From NCBI GenBank assembly GCA_964412785.1, contig CAYPQD010000022.1, positions 1 through 44,559 of the forward strand: 44,559 nt of DNA. Reading direction: 5' to 3'. The stretch is from UBA5336 sp964412785 (GTDB taxonomy: Bacteria > Pseudomonadota > Alphaproteobacteria > Caulobacterales > Hyphomonadaceae). This document shows positions 40,859 through 44,559 of this stretch, piece by piece. The position numbers and the translations under genes were made by a program. Position 1 is the first letter of the stretch. Each line of letters begins with the position of its first letter. The notes under the pieces were generated by a model that saw only the letters and a program-made list of their open reading frames with translations, made no database searches and was not told the DNA's origin.

Positions 40859-42682
40859 ATGCATGCCTATCGCTCGCACAGCTGCGGCGAACTCCGCAAA
40901 GCCCATGTTGGCGAGGCGGTCAAACTGTCGGGTTGGCTGCACCGGCGCCGCGACCATGGCGGCGTGATGTTCATCGACCTTCGCGATCATTACGGCCTGA
41001 CCCAGTGTGTCCTCAACCCCGCCACCGACGCGTTCGACGCGCTGGAGCGCCTGCGCGCGGAAAGCGTGGTTACGCTGGAGGGCGAGGTGGTCGCGCGTGA
41101 GCCCGACATGGTCAATGCAGAGCTCGACACCGGCGAGATCGAGGTGCGGGTAAGCGCTGCGGTGGTGCAGTCCGAAGCCGACGAACTGCCACTGCCGGTG
41201 TTTGGCGAGCCGGACTATCCGGAAGACATCCGCCTGCGCCACCGGTATCTGGACCTGCGCCGAGAGACGCTGCACGCCAACATCACCTTGCGCAGCAAGG
41301 TGATCGCCGCGCTGCGCCGGCGCATGGTCGAGCAGGGCTTCACCGAATACCAGACGCCGATCCTGACGGCCTCCAGCCCGGAAGGTGCGCGTGACTTCCT
41401 GGTGCCCTCGCGCCTGCACCGCGGTGAGTTCTACGCGCTGCCGCAGGCGCCGCAGCAGTTCAAGCAGCTGATCATGGTGGCCGGCTTCGACCGCTATTTC
41501 CAGATCGCACCGTGTTTTCGCGACGAGGATGCACGCGCAGACCGCAGCCCGGGCGAGTTCTACCAGCTCGATATCGAGATGAGTTTCGTCACCCAGGATG
41601 ACGTGTTCGCAGCCATCGAGCCTGTCATGCGCGGCGTATTCGAGGAATTCGCCGACTGGCAGGGCCGCAATCGCTGCGTCCCGGACGGTCCCTTTCCGCG
41701 CATTCCCTATGCCGAGGCGATGCTGAAATACGGCTCGGACAAGCCGGACCTTCGCATTCCCATCGAATGCGCCGACGTCTCGGACATTGTCACCCGCGAG
41801 GACGTGACGCTGGCGGTGTTCAAGAAGATCGTCGCCGGCGGCGGCATTGTCCGCGCCATCCCTGCGCCGGGCACGGGCGAGCAGCCGCGCTCCTTCTTCG
41901 ACAAGATGGACAATTGGGCGAAGAAGGAGATGCAGGCGCCCGGGCTTGGCTATATGCGTTTCGTCGAGGAGGATGGTGCGCTCACCGCGACCGGACCGAT
42001 TGCCAAGTTCTTCGAGGCCGATGCCCTGGCCGCGCTGGCGGAGCGGGCCGGCGTCGGGGTTGGCGACGCGCTGTTCTTCGCGGCCGGCAGGAAGGGCGAC
42101 GCGGAAAAGCTGCAGGGGGCAGCGCGCGCGCGGATCGGCCACGAGCTGGGCCTTGTCGAACCGGGCATCTTCCGCCTGTGCTGGATCGTCGATTTCCCGA
42201 TGTATGAGTGGGACGAGGACAATGGGAAGGTCGATTTCTCCCACAATCCCTTCTCCATGCCCCAGGGCGGGCTGGAGGCGCTGGAAGCGGCGAGGACCGA
42301 TGCGGAGGTCCTCAACCTCAAGGCGTTCCAGTATGACATTGTCTGCAATGGCGTGGAACTGTCCTCCGGCGCCATCCGGAACCACCGTCCCGACATCATG
42401 CTGAAGGCATTCGAGATCGCCGGCTATGGCCCGGATGTGGTCGAGGCGGAGTTCGGCGGCATGCTGAACGCCTTCCGCTATGGCGCGCCGCCCCATGGCG
42501 GCATCGCGCCGGGGGTCGATCGCATCGTCATGCTGCTGGCCGATGCGGAGAATATCAGAGATGTCACGATGTTTCCGATGAACCAGCAGGCGCGCGATCT
42601 GATGATGGGCGCGCCCTCTCCGGTAGAGGCGCGCCAGCTCAAGGAACTGAATATCCGCCTGGTGCCGCCGCCGAAGGGCTGA
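40859..42682 (+). CDS. aspS: Aspartyl-tRNA synthetase (bacterial type)
   Basis: 607 residues, length with the bacterial GAD insertion. It charges tRNA-Asp. The N-terminal OB-fold anticodon domain (LSGWLHRRRDHGGVMFIDLRD), class II motif 2 (PQQFKQLIMVAGFDRYFQIAPCFRDEDARADR) and motif 3 (GGIAPGVDRIVMLLA) are clear. His33 in RRRDHGG is the residue type linked in other bacteria to the non-discriminating form that also makes Asp-tRNA-Asn for GatCAB; this is inferred. AAGGA precedes ATG 40859. It is divergent from rnd. Confidence 0.96.
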   Translation: MHAYRSHSCGELRKAHVGEAVKLSGWLHRRRDHGGVMFIDLRDHYGLTQCVLNPATDAFDALERLRAESVVTLEGEVVAREPDMVNAELDTGEIEVRVSAAVVQSEADELPLPVFGEPDYPEDIRLRHRYLDLRRETLHANITLRSKVIAALRRRMVEQGFTEYQTPILTASSPEGARDFLVPSRLHRGEFYALPQAPQQFKQLIMVAGFDRYFQIAPCFRDEDARADRSPGEFYQLDIEMSFVTQDDVFAAIEPVMRGVFEEFADWQGRNRCVPDGPFPRIPYAEAMLKYGSDKPDLRIPIECADVSDIVTREDVTLAVFKKIVAGGGIVRAIPAPGTGEQPRSFFDKMDNWAKKEMQAPGLGYMRFVEEDGALTATGPIAKFFEADALAALAERAGVGVGDALFFAAGRKGDAEKLQGAARARIGHELGLVEPGIFRLCWIVDFPMYEWDEDNGKVDFSHNPFSMPQGGLEALEAARTDAEVLNLKAFQYDIVCNGVELSSGAIRNHRPDIMLKAFEIAGYGPDVVEAEFGGMLNAFRYGAPPHGGIAPGVDRIVMLLADAENIRDVTMFPMNQQARDLMMGAPSPVEARQLKELNIRLVPPPKG

Positions 42683-42701
42683 CGGCGCATCTGGCCTGTC
42701 T

Positions 42702-42977
42702 CTACAATTTTCGCGGCAAGCCCGCCTTCAGTTCAGCGAGCATGCCCCGGGCGTCCCTGCCGGTATCGGTCCTGATCGGTCGTGCGGGGGCCAGCAGCTC
42801 GACCAGAACCGCGAGTTCGGCGATCGCCTCGCGCGCATCGGCCAGCGCGATAGGCCATTCGGCCTGCGCGAAGCCGGAGATGCCGGTGACGTCAGCCTCG
42901 GCGAGGGCAAGATCGATCACATCGAGGCTGGAGCGCAGCATGTCGAGGCGGAATCGGAAGGCGTTATGGGGGGTCAC
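42702..42977 (-). CDS. Small helical protein, unrecognised
   Basis: 91 residues from GTG 42977. I do not recognise it. It looks all-helical (FRFRLDMLRSSLDVIDLALAEADV then WPIALADAREAIAELAVLVELLAP), without signal or membrane span. GGAG lies 6 bases before the GTG; a TTG at 42995 has no ribosome site. A likely sigma-70 promoter is upstream (43006-43035). It is convergent with aspS (19 bases). The clean promoter, ribosome site and codon use support a real gene. Confidence 0.6.
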   Translation of the reverse strand: MTPHNAFRFRLDMLRSSLDVIDLALAEADVTGISGFAQAEWPIALADAREAIAELAVLVELLAPARPIRTDTGRDARGMLAELKAGLPRKL

Positions 42978-43005
42978 GAGGGCTCCAGGATTCAATTTTG
43001 AATAG

Positions 43006-43035
43006 TATCTATTGGAGAAACACGCCCTTCATCAA
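43006..43035 (-). promoter_or_regulatory. Candidate sigma-70 promoter for the small helical gene
   Basis: On the minus strand TTGATG (43030-43035) and TAGATA (43006-43011) are 18 bases apart, within an AT-rich island (42990-43055) that stands out in this GC-rich window. The arms ATTCAA and TTGAAT at 42990-43003 would lie over the start of transcription and could be an operator. Confidence 0.35.
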
Positions 43036-43123
43036 GGGCTAAAATTGATCCGGAAGCGGAAAGTGAGGCAATGCGCGCGATGCGGGACTTGCCAGCGGCG
43101 GGCGCGGGCGCATTCACTGGGGA

Positions 43124-43480
43124 ATGGCTGCATCAGGCGACCTTGCGCACATCCTTGACCTGTTCGAGCCGATGGCCCCGGTCAGGGTGCGCCGGATGTT
43201 TGGCGGCGCCGGGGTCTTTGCCGGCGATGTCATGTTCGCCCTGGTCGCCGATGGCGAAGTCTACCTCAAGACCGACGATGCCTTGCGAAGGGCGCTGGAG
43301 GCTGAGGGCAGTGCGCCCTTCCGGTGGACGCGGCCGAGTGACGGCAAGGTGATTGACATGTCCTATCTCCGCCTGCCCGACGCGGCCGCCGACGACCCGG
43401 AGGCGGCAAGCGCCTGGGGCCGGCGCGCCCTTGATGTCGCCCTCAAGGCGAAGGCAGGCCGCCCGCCGCGCCGGCCATGA
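43124..43480 (+). CDS. TfoX N-terminal domain protein
   Basis: 118 residues, only the N-domain of TfoX/Sxy. The signature RVRRMFGGAGVFAGDVMFALVADGEVYLKTDD is near 22-53, followed by PFRWTRPSDGKVIDMSYLRLPDAAADDP. TfoX in gammaproteobacteria turns on competence genes with CRP; single-domain alphaproteobacterial relatives have no known role, so no competence claim is made. It stands alone between the AT-rich spacer and chvI. ATG 43124 is behind GGGGA; no other close start is present. Confidence 0.88.
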   Translation: MAASGDLAHILDLFEPMAPVRVRRMFGGAGVFAGDVMFALVADGEVYLKTDDALRRALEAEGSAPFRWTRPSDGKVIDMSYLRLPDAAADDPEAASAWGRRALDVALKAKAGRPPRRP

Positions 43481-43627
43481 AATCATCGCGCTTTCACCCC
43501 GCTTCCGGCGCGATCATGGACAAAGCGTCATGGAGGGCGAGGGCTTTGTCGGCCGCGCAAAGCATGGTTCAACTGGCAACGCCCCCTGAAGGACGGCCCG
43601 CGGGCCGGAGAGGGAAGGAGAGACGGC

Positions 43628-44323
43628 ATGGCGACACTGGCACTGGTCGATGATGACGAGAATATCGTTGCGTCGCTGAAGATGTTCTTCGAGGCGGAAG
43701 GCTACCAGGTCCGCACCTATCATGATGGCGAGGCGGCCCTGCCGGCGCTGGCCGAGAACCCGCCGGATCTGGTCATCCTCGACGTGAAGATGCCGCGCAT
43801 GGACGGGATGGAATTGCTGCGCCGCCTGCGCGTGACCTCCGAGGTGCCGGTGATCTTTCTCACCTCCAAGGATGAGGAGATCGACGAGGTGATCGGCTTC
43901 AATATCGGCGCCGATGATTTCGTCCGCAAGCCGTGCTCCAACCGGCTGCTGTCGGAGCGGGTGAAGGCGGTGCTGCGGCGCGCGCGCGGCGGCACGGCGG
44001 GCCCGGAGGAGGGCGATGCCAAGCCGATCGTGCGCGGCCGGCTGACCCTCGACCCCAACCGCCATGCCTGTTCCTGGGAGGGCCACCCGGTGCGCCTGAC
44101 GGTGACGGAGTTCCTGATCCTGCAGTCGCTCGCCCAGCGCCCCGGCTATGTGAAATCGCGCGACCAGCTGATGGACGCGGCCTATGACGACCAGATCTAT
44201 GTCGACGACCGCACCATCGACAGCCACATCAAGCGCCTGCGCAAGAAATTCCGCGAGGTCGATGACGCGTTCGACGCCATAGAGACGCTGTATGGCGTCG
44301 GCTATCGCTACAATGAAAGCTGA
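43628..44323 (+). CDS. chvI: ChvI-like OmpR-family response regulator
   Basis: 231 residues. The receiver has Asp8-Asp10, phospho-acceptor Asp52 in VILDVKMPRMDG, Thr79 and Lys101 in FVRKPCSNRLL. The winged-helix domain (about 130-231) has HPVRLTVTEFLILQSLAQRPGYVKSRDQLMDAAYDDQIYVDDRTIDSHIKRLRKKFR and ends TLYGVGYRY. This C-domain is nearly diagnostic for ChvI, which with the kinase ChvG controls envelope stress and acid response in alphaproteobacteria. Cys103 takes the place of the usual Phe in RKPFS. GGAAGGAGAGACGGC precedes ATG 43628. No chvG follows in the visible 236 bases. Confidence 0.93.
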   Translation: MATLALVDDDENIVASLKMFFEAEGYQVRTYHDGEAALPALAENPPDLVILDVKMPRMDGMELLRRLRVTSEVPVIFLTSKDEEIDEVIGFNIGADDFVRKPCSNRLLSERVKAVLRRARGGTAGPEEGDAKPIVRGRLTLDPNRHACSWEGHPVRLTVTEFLILQSLAQRPGYVKSRDQLMDAAYDDQIYVDDRTIDSHIKRLRKKFREVDDAFDAIETLYGVGYRYNES

Positions 44324-44340
44324 GCGCCGCCCGCTGCAAC

Positions 44341-44373
44341 CCACACGGTCATTGAACTGTCACGGCCGTGTGG
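44341..44373. terminator. Inverted repeat after chvI
   Basis: CCACACGG at 44341-44348 faces CCGTGTGG at 44366-44373 exactly; with one bulge the stem extends by CAAC/TTG. The inner part holds the 10-base palindrome CACGGCCGTG (44361-44370). It lies 18 bases after the chvI stop and 28 bases before the next ATG. It may be a chvI terminator or an operator for the next gene. Confidence 0.45.
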
Positions 44374-44400
44374 TTGAGTAGACGCGAGGTGGAGGGCGGT

Positions 44401-44559
44401 ATGGATGACATCGTATCTCGATTGCGGAGCTTGCTTCCGTCGGTCGAATTGGGCGGCCTGGATTTGACGCTGCCGGCCTGGGGTCTGGGCTCGCTGGCGG
44501 CGCTGGGCGGGGGGGTCTGGTTCCTGATCCAGCTCGCCGCCAATCTGAAACAGATTTTC
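44401..44559 (+). CDS. Start of an unrecognised membrane protein (runs off the window)
   Basis: 53 codons from ATG 44401 to the window end without a stop. A GGTGGAGGGCGGT ribosome site precedes the ATG. The head (MDDIVSRLRSLLPSVELGG) is amphipathic and followed by LGSLAALGGGVWFLIQLAANL (about 28-48), a membrane span. It is not like the start of ChvG, which would be the expected neighbour of chvI. I cannot name it from so little. Confidence 0.5.
   Translation, partial: MDDIVSRLRSLLPSVELGGLDLTLPAWGLGSLAALGGGVWFLIQLAANLKQIF

Overview
The window looks like an ordinary chromosomal stretch of a GC-rich alphaproteobacterium. The gene order and families fit best with the stalked or dimorphic Hyphomonadales/Maricaulales/Caulobacterales group: rplM-rpsI-argC, purM-purN divergent from a DUF2066-hdaA-ppk1-ppx operon, rnd divergent from aspS, a ChvI regulator, heme A synthase next to a DUF2842 gene, and class II DAHP synthase. 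This placement is inferred from synteny and families; no marker search was possible. Genes are packed on both strands, often with 4-base ATGA overlaps. No gene-free stretch exceeds 300 bases. I saw no tRNA, rRNA, CRISPR array, insertion sequence or prophage gene.

Layout. 1-1268 (minus): N-terminal 422 residues of a TIR domain fused to a ParA/MinD-type ATPase, cut by the window edge. 1433-8514: DAHP synthase, an unrecognised protein, MATE exporter, HU, DUF429-like protein, CurA-type reductase, Gfo/Idh/MocA oxidoreductase. 8554-13545: nadE, Uma2-family protein, MFS transporter and a glutamyl-tRNA synthetase in one direction. 13537-19328: coiled-coil repeat protein, LOG-family enzyme, Atm1-like ABC exporter, a phosphatidylserine-decarboxylase-like protein lacking the self-cleavage serine, an L7/L12-C-domain-like protein, a palindromic dispersed repeat, DUF2842 and ctaA. 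19232-24956: lipoprotein, rplM-rpsI-argC, and the valine catabolic genes mmsA-mmsB.

32328 down to 24963 (minus) is the most striking block. In transcription order it holds an H-NOX heme sensor, a PAS hybrid histidine kinase overlapping it by 50 bases, a DUF4402 pilin-like subunit, a fimbrial chaperone, a large usher-like outer membrane protein and a NarL/LuxR response regulator. All six are co-oriented with no foreign gene between them. This suggests that nitric oxide (or another diatomic gas) sensing controls assembly of an unusual chaperone-usher surface fibre. That link is my inference from gene order.

32398-42682 is housekeeping: purN, purM, DUF2066, hdaA, ppk1, ppx, rnd, aspS. 42702-44559 holds a small unrecognised protein, a TfoX N-domain protein, a ChvI-like regulator with no adjacent ChvG kinase, and the start of an unrecognised membrane protein. 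The candidates for new biology are the TIR-ParA fusion at the left edge and the H-NOX/kinase/pilus block.
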